Notes: a model not told the origin generated them from the sequence alone. DNA of 64,000 nt from Actinoplanes aureus (GCF_015704865.1 NZ_JADQTO010000020.1:62001-126000); one strand, 5' to 3'; shown: positions 54,540 through 63,470, counted from the first letter of the stretch. Translations and numbers: made by a program.

Positions 54540-54973
54540 CCAGCATCAACGAGCCCCGGGTCGTCGCCGGCCCGGTATCGGGCCGACTTCGCGGGCTCGC
54601 CCGCACCGGCCTCATCGCCACGCTCGCAGCGGTGGCGGCCACCACCCTCGCCGCTGCGCTTGCCCGGGCCGCCGGCGTCGACTTCGAGATCCCCGAAGGT
54701 GGCGAGACGATCCCGTTGTCCGGGTTCGCCGTGGTGACCGGCTTCTTCTCGATCGTGGGCGTCGTGATCGCCGGCGCTCTTCTTCGGTGGAGCGCGCGCC
54801 CCGCCGTGCGATTCGTGTGGACGGCGGTGTCGCTGACCGCGATCTCGTTGGTGCCGCCCGTGATCTCCGGGGCTAACACCGCCACCATCACCACGCTGAT
54901 CGGGCTACACCTCATCCCGGCGTCGGTGATGATCCCCACCCTGGCGCGGAGCCTCCGCAACCGGACTGATTGA
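54536..54973 (+). CDS. DUF6069-like four-helix membrane protein
   Basis: 145 residues with four hydrophobic helices (about 22-46, 62-84, 92-112 and 118-138). The overall look is that of the DUF6069 family of actinobacterial membrane proteins (recalled). It is translationally coupled to the cupin-like gene, so it may be the membrane-side member of the sigma factor system. It ends 7 bp from the convergent hydrolase. Confidence 0.8.
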   Translation: MTSINEPRVVAGPVSGRLRGLARTGLIATLAAVAATTLAAALARAAGVDFEIPEGGETIPLSGFAVVTGFFSIVGVVIAGALLRWSARPAVRFVWTAVSLTAISLVPPVISGANTATITTLIGLHLIPASVMIPTLARSLRNRTD

Positions 54974-54980
54974 CGATCCG

Positions 54981-56378
54981 CTACGACAACGTGCGCGCGA
55001 CGCGCCGGCTGACCCGGCCGCCATGCAGATACTGCGGGCGGCCGTGGCCGTCGTCGCCCAGGAACACCACCGTCCGGTGCCAGCCGAGCCGGGGCCGGGC
55101 CGGCACGAAGGTGTCGCCGTCGAGCCGGACGATCTCCTCCACCGGCTCGACCGGCCCCAGCTCCGCGAAGATCCCCGCCGGCCGGTGCTCCAGCCACAGC
55201 CGGCCGTCCTCGTCGCCCGACACCACGAGCTCGCCGGCCGGCGAGACGTAGACGCCGGCATAGCGCTCCGCGTCGGCCGGCTCCGGCTGGGCCGGTGGCC
55301 GCGGCAGTGCGGGAAGCTCGACCCCGGCCAGCTCCCGCAGCAGGAAGCCGACGAGCTCGTGGACCGTGGTGGCCACCTCGCCGCCGTTCTGCACGAAGGC
55401 GATCGACACGCCGGCCGCCGGCACGACGCGCAGGTTCGCCGACTGGCCGAGAGTGTTGCCGGAGTGGCCGATCACCGTGCCGCCGGGCCAGTGGCCGAGC
55501 TCCCAGCCGAGCCCCCAGCCGTCGCCGAAGCCGGCCAGCGCGGGCAGCGTCACCTGCTGCTCCCGCATCGCGGCGACGCTCGCGGGGCTCAGCACGGCGG
55601 CGCCGTCCGGGCCCACGCCGTTCCGCAGGTGCAGACGGGCGAAGGCGAGCAGGTCCCGGGGGCGCATCGCGAGCAGCGAGCCGGCCGGGGCGTGGGCGGC
55701 CGGGAGATTCCAGAGCGGCGCCGGATGCTCGGGCTCGCCGGGTCCGTCGCTGAGGTGGCCTACGGCGGCCCGGAACATGATCGCGCGTTCGGCGCCGAGC
55801 GCCGTGTGGGTCAGGCCGAGCGGTTCGATCAGGCCGTCCCGCAGACATTCAGCGTACGGCCGGTCGCGCAACACCTCGATGAGGCGGCCCAGCACGACAT
55901 AGGCCGCGTTGTTGTAGGAGAACATCGTCCCGGGCGGGAAGTCCTGCTCGACCTCGGCGAGAGCCGCCACGTAGAGCTCGATCGCGTCGTCGTTGCGGCC
56001 GGTGTCGGTGAAGACGTCCCCGCCGAAGCCGGCGGTGTGGGTCAGCAGGTGGCGCACGGTGATCGCCGCCGAGGCGGCCTCGTCGGCCACCCGGAAACCG
56101 GGCAGGTACCGCCGCACGGGCGCGTCGAGCTCGACCCTGCCCTCGTCGACGAGCTGCATGAGCAGTGTGGCGGTCAGCAGCTTGGTGACCGAGCCGACCT
56201 GGAACACGGAGTCGGGCGTGGCCTCCACGCCGGTGGCGGTGTGCAGCACGCCGGCCGCGTGCTGGATGACGTCGTCACCGACGGCGACGGCGATGGCCGC
56301 GCCGGGAATCCGGTGGGCCGCCAGCACGCCGGCGAACCGCTCGGACAACCATCGGTCGATCTGCGCAAGGGAGGTCAT
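54981..56378 (-). CDS. Serine hydrolase, class C beta-lactamase / esterase family
   Basis: 465 residues. The catalytic SxxK is Ser63-Val-Thr-Lys66 in VGSVTKLL, the Tyr motif is YNN (154-156), and HSGNT is the third element. After the catalytic domain (to about 360) a C-terminal beta-rich domain follows, as in D-aminopeptidase/esterase relatives. There is no signal peptide. ATG 56378 begins a normal family N-terminus; upstream starts to 56435 add non-conserved residues. Confidence 0.93.
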   Translation of the reverse strand: MTSLAQIDRWLSERFAGVLAAHRIPGAAIAVAVGDDVIQHAAGVLHTATGVEATPDSVFQVGSVTKLLTATLLMQLVDEGRVELDAPVRRYLPGFRVADEAASAAITVRHLLTHTAGFGGDVFTDTGRNDDAIELYVAALAEVEQDFPPGTMFSYNNAAYVVLGRLIEVLRDRPYAECLRDGLIEPLGLTHTALGAERAIMFRAAVGHLSDGPGEPEHPAPLWNLPAAHAPAGSLLAMRPRDLLAFARLHLRNGVGPDGAAVLSPASVAAMREQQVTLPALAGFGDGWGLGWELGHWPGGTVIGHSGNTLGQSANLRVVPAAGVSIAFVQNGGEVATTVHELVGFLLRELAGVELPALPRPPAQPEPADAERYAGVYVSPAGELVVSGDEDGRLWLEHRPAGIFAELGPVEPVEEIVRLDGDTFVPARPRLGWHRTVVFLGDDGHGRPQYLHGGRVSRRVARTLS

Positions 56379-56494
56379 TCGCCTCACCATAGGCGTACGG
56401 CGATGTATCGGCCTCGGCGTTGAAGCTCCTGACACGCCAGATCATGAACGCCGCCGCGAGGCTGGTAGCAGCGCCCCACAGGCAGAGCCGCCGG

Positions 56495-57112
56495 TCACCT
56501 TCCAGTTCGTCGCGAGTCGGGTCGCCGCCCGGTACGCCCCGGCGCAGAACCGCGGGACCGAGCCGACTGATCAGCCGGGGCGTCGACGGCACCGGGATTG
56601 GAGAACACCATCGGAGGTGCCGCAGGGCGGTTGGACACCGGTGGGGGCCACTCCGACGCGGCGATCTGCGCTCCGGTTACCGGCACCTCCGGCGAGATGC
56701 GGTCAAGCAAGCGCTGCGCCAGCGTGGCGTCGATCTCGAGGTCCGGGCTGATGCGCACATCGGCGGCGGTCGCCAGGTCCACGACGTCGTCGCTGGTGAA
56801 CGTCTCAGCCCCGAGGGTGCTGAGCCGCCGGGCGAATTCCTTCACATTGATCATCTGCAACACAATCCTCGGTTTGCTGATGACCCAGCGTAACCGCCGC
56901 TGTGGCCGGACTGCGCCCGGCACCGACCGCAGCCCAGGCTTGCCGCCGGACGGCCCGATCCGTCGCGGCCGAAACCGCGGTGACCTGCCGCGCGGCAAGA
57001 GGACCGCGCAGCTGTCTGCCTGCGCAACGTTCCAGCTCAGCTTGTCGGAGGCGGAGAGGCTGGGGGTCGGCATCATCGCGTACTCGAAGCCGGGCGGGAT
57101 GTCCTTGGCCAT
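56495..57112 (-). CDS. Hypothetical protein of doubtful integrity
   Basis: The frame has two plausible starts. ATG 57112 lies behind GGAGG-CGAG and begins MAKDIPPGFEYAMMPTPSLS. An internal ATG at 56854 begins MINVKEFARRLSTLGAETFT, followed by DDVVDLATAADVRISPDLEI, which looks like genuine protein. The stretch between is Arg/Pro-rich and unconvincing. A third small ORF (57073-57216, minus) overlaps the first start. Two short genes or one decayed gene are both possible. No family was recognised. Confidence 0.35.
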   Translation of the reverse strand: MAKDIPPGFEYAMMPTPSLSASDKLSWNVAQADSCAVLLPRGRSPRFRPRRIGPSGGKPGLRSVPGAVRPQRRLRWVISKPRIVLQMINVKEFARRLSTLGAETFTSDDVVDLATAADVRISPDLEIDATLAQRLLDRISPEVPVTGAQIAASEWPPPVSNRPAAPPMVFSNPGAVDAPADQSARSRGSAPGRTGRRPDSRRTGR

Positions 57113-57317
57113 CTCGCCTCCGCCCAGGCGGTCATCGCCTGCTTGACGGCCTGCAAACCGGCAGCGAGCCGGCCTTCTTCCGTTTCGGCCTGAGGTCGCG
57201 GCGGCCGGTGACGCATACCTGGCGTTGCCCGGGTGGGCAAGGGTAAGTCTGGGTAAACGGATTCTGCCCCGGCCGGTTCTGGGACCGCGGGCCGCCGCGG
57301 GAAAGGGCGTGATCTAC

Positions 57318-57839
57318 GTGGCTTACGGGGTGGTGCTGCGGCCGGACGCGCAGACGTCACGGTCGCTGGTCGAGCTGTCGCACGCGATCGGGGACGGTCA
57401 CGAGCCGCTCATGTTGCTGGGGGAGAAGGCACCCCCGCACGTGTCGGTGCTGCACGTCGACTGCGCCGAGGACCAGACCGCCGGCATCGTCGCGGCGACC
57501 GCGCCGCACCGGGGCCGAACCATCCCGGCGAAAGTCATCGGCCTGCTGTACGCGGTGATCCCGCCCGGCGACTACTACGTGCCGACGGGCGGCTACTACT
57601 TCGGCCTGGAGTTGATCCGGAGTCCGGAGCTGGACGCCCTGCACCAGGAGTTCCTGCTTCTCGGGCACACACCGTTGGGCCTGGTGGACCAGGATTACCG
57701 GCCGCACATCACCCTTGGCGTGACCGCCGCACCACCTTCCCAGCCGCCGTTCTCGAAGGTCCCGGCCGGGGTCGTACAGCTGACGATGGCCAGCGGCCCG
57801 ATCGGCCCCTTCGGAACGTTTCCCGACCTCCTCGAGTAA
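57318..57839 (+). CDS. 2H phosphoesterase superfamily protein (2'-5' RNA ligase-like)
   Basis: 173 residues with the two His-x-Thr/Ser-x motifs that define the family, HVSV at 41-44 and HITL at 130-133. Members hydrolyse cyclic phosphates or 2',5' bonds in nucleotides and RNA. AAAGGG lies 10 bases before GTG 57318; GTG 57309 is an alternative. It is convergent with the Crp-family gene, 6 bp apart. Confidence 0.82.
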   Translation: MAYGVVLRPDAQTSRSLVELSHAIGDGHEPLMLLGEKAPPHVSVLHVDCAEDQTAGIVAATAPHRGRTIPAKVIGLLYAVIPPGDYYVPTGGYYFGLELIRSPELDALHQEFLLLGHTPLGLVDQDYRPHITLGVTAAPPSQPPFSKVPAGVVQLTMASGPIGPFGTFPDLLE

Positions 57840-57845
57840 CACCCG

Positions 57846-58496
57846 TCAATCGACGGCGAAAGTGCTGAGGCGGGCCCGGTCGGTGATGACGATTCCGTGT
57901 GCGGTCAGCCTGACAGCGCCGGCCTGAGTCAGCCGTGCCAGTGCCCGGTTCACCGTGACGCGGCTGAGGCCGAGCACGCGGGCCAGCTGCTCTTGTGATC
58001 CGCGCCAGGCGACCGGCCGGTCCCGGTTCTGCTCGTTCAGCCAGACAGCGATCCGGGCCACGGCAGGCAGGGTGGCGATCTGGGCAAGCCGGCGCCGGGC
58101 TGTCATGGCGTCCCGCGCCAGATGCGAGAGTACGTGCTTGCGCACCGAGTGTTCCTCCTCCAGCAGGTCCAGGAAGGCGGCGGGAGGTAGTAGCCGTGCG
58201 GAGACCGTGGTCAGCGCCATCAGGCCGGTCGCGGGTGGGTGCCCGTCGAGTACCGCGGCCTTGTCCACGATCGCCGGACCGGCCCACCGCTCGGGCCACA
58301 CCTCGGCACCGGCGGATCCGCTGTGCGTTGCCACGACCGTCCCCGCCAGCAGGAACATCACCGAACGAGGCGCGTCACCGGCCGGCCGGAGCACGGCACC
58401 CGCGGCGAAGCGTGCGGTCCGTGTCCGGCCGGCGAGAGCCGTCAGCGCGGCAGGTGTGAGCATGCGCAGCGCCGGGATGGAGGCCAGAGAGCTCAT
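57846..58496 (-). CDS. Crp/Fnr-family transcriptional regulator
   Basis: 216 residues with an N-terminal cyclic-nucleotide-binding-type barrel (FAAGAVLRPAGDAPRSVMFL) and a C-terminal winged helix (SQEQLARVLGLSRVTVNRAL). The RES/RxxS phosphate-binding cassette of true cAMP binders is not evident, and no Cys cluster of Fnr is seen, so the effector is open. A 16-bp palindrome begins at its start codon. Confidence 0.93.
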   Translation of the reverse strand: MSSLASIPALRMLTPAALTALAGRTRTARFAAGAVLRPAGDAPRSVMFLLAGTVVATHSGSAGAEVWPERWAGPAIVDKAAVLDGHPPATGLMALTTVSARLLPPAAFLDLLEEEHSVRKHVLSHLARDAMTARRRLAQIATLPAVARIAVWLNEQNRDRPVAWRGSQEQLARVLGLSRVTVNRALARLTQAGAVRLTAHGIVITDRARLSTFAVD

Positions 58497-58511
58497 GTAT
58501 CAACTGATACA
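58496..58511. promoter_or_regulatory. Palindromic operator TGTATCA-AC-TGATACA
   Basis: Two perfect 7-bp arms around a 2-bp centre lie in the 49-bp gap between the divergent Crp-family and YCII-like genes. The shape is the same as the TetR site at 21750-21765 (TGTAyCA-NN-TGrTACA). It probably autoregulates the Crp-family gene. Confidence 0.65.
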
Positions 58512-58545
58512 GCGTCGGGCGGCGGAAGCGACCTAGCCTGCCAGC

Positions 58546-58806
58546 ATGTGGATCATCGAGCTTCGATTCCGTCCCACCCCTGAACGCCTGGCGGCGCGTC
58601 CGGCGCACCGGAGCCGCCTGACCGCCCTGCACCGGGAGAACGTCGTCCGGATGGCGGGTCCTCTGGCCGACGACTCCGGAGCGGTGATCATCGTGGCGGC
58701 GGCCGACCGTGCGGCCGTCGACTCGCTCATCGCCGCCGACCCCTACTTCGCCACCGCCGGCGTCGATGTCCTTCAGGTCCGGGAGTGGGATCCGTTCCTG
58801 CAATAG
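58546..58806 (+). CDS. YCII-like small protein
   Basis: 86 residues with the ferredoxin-like pattern of the YCII family: WIIELRFRPTPERLAARPAH, LTALHRENVVRMAGPLADDS, an AADPYF loop and VREWDPF at the end. The conserved His and Asp positions of YciI are present. Function of the family is not well fixed. It is divergent from the Crp-family gene across the palindrome and ends 3 bp from the convergent lipoprotein gene. Confidence 0.85.
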   Translation: MWIIELRFRPTPERLAARPAHRSRLTALHRENVVRMAGPLADDSGAVIIVAAADRAAVDSLIAADPYFATAGVDVLQVREWDPFLQ

Positions 58807-58809
58807 CGA

Positions 58810-59970
58810 TCAGGGCGTCCAGATCCAGGCGTCGCCGATGACGGCCGGCGTACCGTCCGACCGGGCGCCGCCGAACACCACCATCCGGGTGCCGGCGGCG
58901 ACGACCGTGCGCCCGGTGACCTGGCCGCCCGGGACGGCGGGAACCGTCTGCCACGCACCGGTCGTCGTGTCGAGCACGACGCCGCGGTCGCCGAGGTAGA
59001 TCGCCGTGGTGGCGGTACGCGCACCCGCGGCGGGCGGGTCGCCGGCCGGTGGGTTCGGCAGCGCCGACCAGACGCCGGTGGCCGGGGCCACGCTCCCGCC
59101 GTACGGATAAGTGCGGCCCCAGTTGCCGATCTGCCCGCCGTCGGCGCCGCCGAGCATCGGGTTGATCAGCTGGTCGCCCGCCGTGAGCCACGGTGCGGTG
59201 GCCAGGATGGCCGAGTCCGGCAGCCGCCGCCATGAGCCGGCCGTGAGGTCCAGCGCCGCGGCCCGGGTGATCGACGGCTTCTCGGCACCGGGGTTCGCGA
59301 CCAGCTCGTGGTCGAACAGCACGAGCTCGCTGCCGGTCCAGGCCATCGTCCGCTCGTACGCGGCGCTCAGTGGATCGGCCGGCAGCGCGGCCCACGTCGC
59401 GGTCCGGGGATCGAAGAGGTAGTCCTTGCCCTGGCGGTTCTCCTCGCTGCCCAGGTACGCCACGAGCCGGTCGCCCGCGGCAAGCAGCCGGTAGTCGCCG
59501 TCGATCGGCACGGGCACCCGTGTCCACTCGTCGTGATCGACCCGGTAGACGAGAAGTTCCTCTCCCGCCGCGTCCGGCAGGATGTATGCCGCCGAGCCGA
59601 GGACCACACCCTGCCCGTACATCAGTGGCACGGGCGAGTCGGCGATCTCGCGCCAGCGGTTCGTCGCCGGGTCGAAGGCCGCCCCGTCGGCGAGCGGCGT
59701 GGAGTCCCCGGGGCAGTCGGCCGAGGGCGGGCAGGGCGGTGCGTCGCTGCCGCCGAGGAACAGCACCTCGCGTCCGGTCCACAGCCCCAGCGCCGCCTCG
59801 CGCGGGCTCAGCGGCGAGGCCGGGAGAGCCGACCACCCGGACGGGCTCTGGGCCACCGGTTCGACGTTCGGCCCGCACCCCGCGAGTACGCCCCAGAGTC
59901 CCGCCACCAGCACTGCCGTCGCACCGCGTCTCATCGCGGTTGGACTGCCGGGCGCCCGCCAGGGTTCCAT
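58810..59970 (-). CDS. Kelch/beta-propeller-like lipoprotein
   Basis: 386 residues. RRGATAVLVAGLWGVLAGCG is a lipoprotein signal with lipobox LAGC. The rest has repeated Kelch-like units ending in phrases such as GSDAPP, AFDPATNRWREI, YLFDPRTATWAAL, VLDTTTGAWQTV and MVVFGGARSDG, suggesting a beta-propeller outside the membrane. Starts at TTG 59976 (overlapping the stop of the upstream gene) and ATG 59934 (at the signal itself) are alternatives. It is cotranscribed with the membrane protein gene. Confidence 0.85.
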   Translation of the reverse strand: MEPWRAPGSPTAMRRGATAVLVAGLWGVLAGCGPNVEPVAQSPSGWSALPASPLSPREAALGLWTGREVLFLGGSDAPPCPPSADCPGDSTPLADGAAFDPATNRWREIADSPVPLMYGQGVVLGSAAYILPDAAGEELLVYRVDHDEWTRVPVPIDGDYRLLAAGDRLVAYLGSEENRQGKDYLFDPRTATWAALPADPLSAAYERTMAWTGSELVLFDHELVANPGAEKPSITRAAALDLTAGSWRRLPDSAILATAPWLTAGDQLINPMLGGADGGQIGNWGRTYPYGGSVAPATGVWSALPNPPAGDPPAAGARTATTAIYLGDRGVVLDTTTGAWQTVPAVPGGQVTGRTVVAAGTRMVVFGGARSDGTPAVIGDAWIWTP

Positions 59971-59972
59971 GG

Positions 59973-61019
59973 TCAAAGCATTTCGCCGTCGTCAGCACCG
60001 GCCAGCCGGTACGCCCCGACCACCAGCACCAGTGCCACCACGACGACCGTCACGTCACTGACGAGCGCCATCAGCGCCGACGTCGGCACGTAGGCCGGGG
60101 CCAGGCCGGCTCCGGCCGCAGCGGCGACCAGGCCCGCGGACCAGCCGGTCACCACGTGACGCTGCGTCCAACCGGAGCGCCGGGACCAGATCCACACCAG
60201 CGCCACGACTGACCCGGCGGCCAGGACCCGCGCGGCGACTCCGGGCCATCCGGGGACGAACCACAGGCTCAGGTGGACCGCGAGCACGAGCAGCCCGAAC
60301 AGCAGCGGATGGGGGACGTGGCCCGCGTGAGGCCGCCGCACGCGCCGCCACCGTGGCAGCATCGCGGCGCCGACCAGCACGACAATCACCGCTATCGCGA
60401 GCCCTGCCTGAGCAGGGGCGAGCATGAAGCCCTTTCGCCCGTCCTCCTGATCCGAGAAGATCATCAGGCTGCCGAGCAGGTACAGCGCGCCGATGCCCAG
60501 CAGACCGGGCCGGCCCAGCCATGGACGCTTGCGGTACGGCGGCCGCAGGGCCGTCTCGACCAGCACGATCGGTGCGCAGATGCTCAGCAGAACGTGGTTG
60601 CCGATGTAGGTGATGGCCTGCTCGGCACTGAACCCGAACGCCGGAACCAGGGTCGCGGTCGAGGTTTGTGCCAGGTCGGCGTACTCGGTGTCGTCGAGGA
60701 AGCCGGGGTTGAACAAAGCCTGGTCGACCAGGGCGGCCTGTATGACGCCGAACGCGCCGGCCAGCAGCACCATCGCCGGCCAGCCCCCGCCGGTACGGCG
60801 TGCGACCTCGCGGATGAGCACCGCGGCGCCGCCGTACAGCGGCCCCAGGAAAAGGATCACCACCGGGTAGTCACTGACGGCGAAGCCGCCCCAGGAGCAC
60901 TCGGCGGCCCACGGAGCAAGCACCAGCAGTGCGACCACCGGCACCCAGCCACGCCGGCGACGGCGCGGCTCGGCCGGTCGCCCGGCTCTGTCCGGTCCTA
61001 CTACGTCCGCACTGTCCAT
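59973..61019 (-). CDS. Polytopic membrane protein
   Basis: 348 residues with about nine hydrophobic helices after an Arg-rich start. AAAGGA six bases before ATG 61019 supports this start. No transporter or enzyme motif was recognised; DYPVVILFLGPLYGGAAVLI and EQAITYIGNHVLLSICAPIV are the most distinctive stretches. It overlaps the lipoprotein gene, so the two may work together in the envelope. The frame extends to 61442 without support. Confidence 0.85.
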   Translation of the reverse strand: MDSADVVGPDRAGRPAEPRRRRRGWVPVVALLVLAPWAAECSWGGFAVSDYPVVILFLGPLYGGAAVLIREVARRTGGGWPAMVLLAGAFGVIQAALVDQALFNPGFLDDTEYADLAQTSTATLVPAFGFSAEQAITYIGNHVLLSICAPIVLVETALRPPYRKRPWLGRPGLLGIGALYLLGSLMIFSDQEDGRKGFMLAPAQAGLAIAVIVVLVGAAMLPRWRRVRRPHAGHVPHPLLFGLLVLAVHLSLWFVPGWPGVAARVLAAGSVVALVWIWSRRSGWTQRHVVTGWSAGLVAAAAGAGLAPAYVPTSALMALVSDVTVVVVALVLVVGAYRLAGADDGEML

Positions 61020-61110
61020 GGTCATCCTTTCGCGGAACGGCGCGGGCGTCGCCCGCCCACCGAGCCTGGCGTGCTGGGTTCGGCGGCCGCCGCTGCCTTC
61101 GGGCCATTCC

Positions 61111-61139
61111 TCGACGACCAAAGTCGATGACCGAAGTCG
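61111..61139 (+). promoter_or_regulatory. Repeats upstream of rhamnulokinase
   Basis: GACCAAAGTCG (61116-61126) and GACCGAAGTCG (61129-61139) are direct repeats 13 bp apart. TCGAC-N7-GTCGA (61111-61127) is an inverted repeat over the first. They lie 26 bp before the rhaB GTG and are a candidate binding site for the DeoR-family regulator encoded downstream. Confidence 0.5.
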
Positions 61140-61164
61140 CAACTGTTGGGAATAACATCGGTAC

Positions 61165-62607
61165 GTGCCGACTTTTGTCGCCGTCGACCTGGGTGCCGAG
61201 AGCGGCCGGGTGGTGCGCGGATCGCTGCGGGACGGCCGGCTCGCGGTCGATGAGGTGCACCGGTTCGTCAACCGTCCGGTCGCGTTGCCGGACGGCTTGC
61301 ATTGGGATGTGCTGGCGCTGTTCGCCGACCTGTCGGCGGGGATCGCCGCGGCTGCCGCCGACGGGCCGATCAGCGGGGTCGGCATCGACGCGTGGGGCAA
61401 CGACTTCGCGTTGCTGGACCGGGCCGGAGGCCTGATCGGCAATCCCTGGCACTACCGCGACCAGCGGACCCGGTCGAGCCTGGACCTCATCGCGGCCCGG
61501 GTCGGCGCCGGGGAGATCTACCGGACCACCGGCACGGCTCCGTTGCCGATCAACACGGCCAGCCAGCTGGTCGCGATGGAGGACTCCGCGCAGCTCGAGG
61601 CCGCCGAGCGGCTGGTGCTGCTGCCCGACCTGTTCGGATACTGGCTGACCGGGCAGGCGGTGACCGAGCAGACCATCGCCAGCACCAGCCAGCTGCTGGA
61701 CGTGGAGACCCGGACCTGGGCGACCGGCGTCATCGACAAGCTCGGCATCCCGCGGCGGCTGTTCGACTACGACGTGGTGCCGCCGGGCATCGCTGTGGGC
61801 CGGTTGCGCGAGCATCCGGAGGTGCCGTTGTGGACGGTCGCCGGGCACGACACGGCCTCGGCCGTCGCCGCCGTGCCGGCCGGCGCGGCGCCATCCGGCT
61901 TCCTCTCCTCGGGTACGTGGTCGCTGGTCGGTCTGGAGCTGGACGCGCCGGTGCTGACCGACGAGGCCAGGCTGTCCGGGTTCTCCAACGAGGCCGGGGT
62001 GGACGGCACGATCCGGTTTCTGCGCAACGGGACCGGGCTGTGGCTGCTGCAACGCTGCCGGGCCGCCTGGCGTTCAGCGTCATACGCTGACCTGGTAGCC
62101 GCCGCCGAGCAGGCACCCGGCTTCCAGGGCCTGGTCGACCCGGACGATCCCGCGTTCGTCAGCCCGCGTGACATGCCGGCGCAGCTGGTGGCGGCGTGCC
62201 GCCGAAACGGGCAGCCGGTCCCCGCCGATCGTGCCGCCGTCGTGCGCTGCGTCCTGGACAGCCTGGCCTGCCGGCACCGCTGGAGCCTGGAGCGGGCCGA
62301 GCAACTGGCCGGCCGGCGAGCCGACGTCCTGCACATCGTCGGCGGCGGCGCCGCCAACTCGCTGCTCTGCCGGCTGACCGCCGACCTGACGGGCCGTCCG
62401 GTGCTCGCCGGACCGGTCGAGGCGACCGCCGTGGGCAACCTGCTGGTGCAGGCCCGGGCGGCCGGCGAGGTGGGCTCGCTGACGGAGATCCGGGAGGTGG
62501 TGGCCCGCTCACTGCCGCCACGCCGGTACGATCCGCAGCCGACCGACCGCAGCGAGGACGCCTACCGGCGTTTTTTGACACTGCTCGACAGCAGTGACAA
62601 CTTCTGA
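61165..62607 (+). CDS. rhaB: Rhamnulokinase (FGGY family)
   Basis: 480 residues. FVAVDLGAESGRVVRGSLRD is the N-terminal phosphate-binding motif of rhamnulokinases, and GIDAWGNDFALLD, GHDTASAVAAV, FLSSGTWSLVG and VGGGAANSLLC follow the FGGY order. It phosphorylates L-rhamnulose with ATP. It starts with GTG and has no clear ribosome site; AATAAC lies about 10 bp upstream, so a leaderless mRNA is possible. No isomerase or aldolase gene lies in this window. Confidence 0.94.
   Translation: MPTFVAVDLGAESGRVVRGSLRDGRLAVDEVHRFVNRPVALPDGLHWDVLALFADLSAGIAAAAADGPISGVGIDAWGNDFALLDRAGGLIGNPWHYRDQRTRSSLDLIAARVGAGEIYRTTGTAPLPINTASQLVAMEDSAQLEAAERLVLLPDLFGYWLTGQAVTEQTIASTSQLLDVETRTWATGVIDKLGIPRRLFDYDVVPPGIAVGRLREHPEVPLWTVAGHDTASAVAAVPAGAAPSGFLSSGTWSLVGLELDAPVLTDEARLSGFSNEAGVDGTIRFLRNGTGLWLLQRCRAAWRSASYADLVAAAEQAPGFQGLVDPDDPAFVSPRDMPAQLVAACRRNGQPVPADRAAVVRCVLDSLACRHRWSLERAEQLAGRRADVLHIVGGGAANSLLCRLTADLTGRPVLAGPVEATAVGNLLVQARAAGEVGSLTEIREVVARSLPPRRYDPQPTDRSEDAYRRFLTLLDSSDNF
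62575..62600. repeat. 26-bp inverted repeat at the 3' end of rhaB
   Basis: TTGaCACTGCT and AGCAGTGaCAA (10 of 11 pairs) flank a 4-base loop, inside the last codons of rhaB and 48 bp before deoR. A run of T precedes rather than follows it, so it is more likely an operator or mRNA hairpin than a terminator. Confidence 0.5.
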
Positions 62608-62647
62608 CATATTCTGGCGGCAGTCCTGGAAATCGGAGGTGTGATCC

Positions 62648-63421
62648 GTGCTGATCGCCGAGCGTCGCCGGCGCCTGCTGGCGCATGTCCGCGACCACGG
62701 TTACGTCTCGTTCCGGGATCTGGCCGAGGCGCTCGGCATCTCCGAGTCCACGGTCCGCCGGGACCTGCGCGCGATGGCGGCGGACGGCCTGCTCGCCCTG
62801 ACCCGCGGCGGCGCCGGTCCACGGCACGGATCGTCGCCGGCCCGGTCCGTCCCACCGGCCGGGCCGAACGGCGCCGACCCGGTCTCCGGACCGCGTGAGG
62901 CCATCGCCGCACGGGCCGCCACGCTGGTCGCCGAGGGCAGCGCGGTGCTGCTCGGACCGGGTCGTACCACCACCGCGCTGGCCCGGTACCTGGCCGCCTT
63001 CGACCAACTGACGGTGGTCACCAACTCGATCTCGGTGACCAGCGCGCTGCTCGACGCGCCGCAGGTCGAGGTGGTGCTGATCGGCGGCGCCCTGCGCCGG
63101 TCGATCGGCGCCGCGGTGGGCCCGATCGCCGAGGCCGCGCTGACCGGCCTCCGTGGTGCCCAGGTCTTCCTGTCCGGCGAGGGCGTGACCCCCGAACGCG
63201 GCCTGACCACGCCGAACGTCTTCGCGGCGGCGACCGATCAGGCCCTGATGGCGGCCGGGCAGCAGGTGGTGGTGCTGGCCGATCACACCAAGCTCGGCCG
63301 CGAGACGATGTGCCAGACGGTGCCGCCGGAGCGCATCGACGTGCTGGTCACCGATCAGGCCGCCGACGATTACCTGGTGGACCGGCTCCGGGCGACGGGC
63401 ATCGACATCCACGTGGCTTGA
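62648..63421 (+). CDS. DeoR-family transcriptional regulator
   Basis: 257 residues. The N-terminal helix-turn-helix (VSFRDLAEALGISESTVRRD) and the sugar-phosphate-binding domain with VVTNSISVTSALL, VVLIGGALRR, VLADHTKLGRE are standard. GTG 62648 has GGAGGTGT upstream. As the neighbour of rhaB it probably responds to a rhamnulose phosphate and controls the rhamnose genes. Confidence 0.94.
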   Translation: MLIAERRRRLLAHVRDHGYVSFRDLAEALGISESTVRRDLRAMAADGLLALTRGGAGPRHGSSPARSVPPAGPNGADPVSGPREAIAARAATLVAEGSAVLLGPGRTTTALARYLAAFDQLTVVTNSISVTSALLDAPQVEVVLIGGALRRSIGAAVGPIAEAALTGLRGAQVFLSGEGVTPERGLTTPNVFAAATDQALMAAGQQVVVLADHTKLGRETMCQTVPPERIDVLVTDQAADDYLVDRLRATGIDIHVA

Positions 63422-63426
63422 CATCC

Positions 63427-63470
63427 TCCTCGCCCGGAAGGACGAGGACTCCCTCCACGCTGCGCGTGGA
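63427..63470 (+). terminator. Two hairpins behind deoR; the first resembles an IS200/IS605 right end
   Basis: 63427-63448 forms TCCTCGCCC/GGACGAGGA with one mismatch. 63454-63470 forms TCCACGC-TGC-GCGTGGA, perfect. The leading TTGACATCCTCCTCGCCC resembles the ends of IS605/TnpB-type elements of actinomycetes (recalled). They may now serve as the deoR terminator. Confidence 0.45.
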
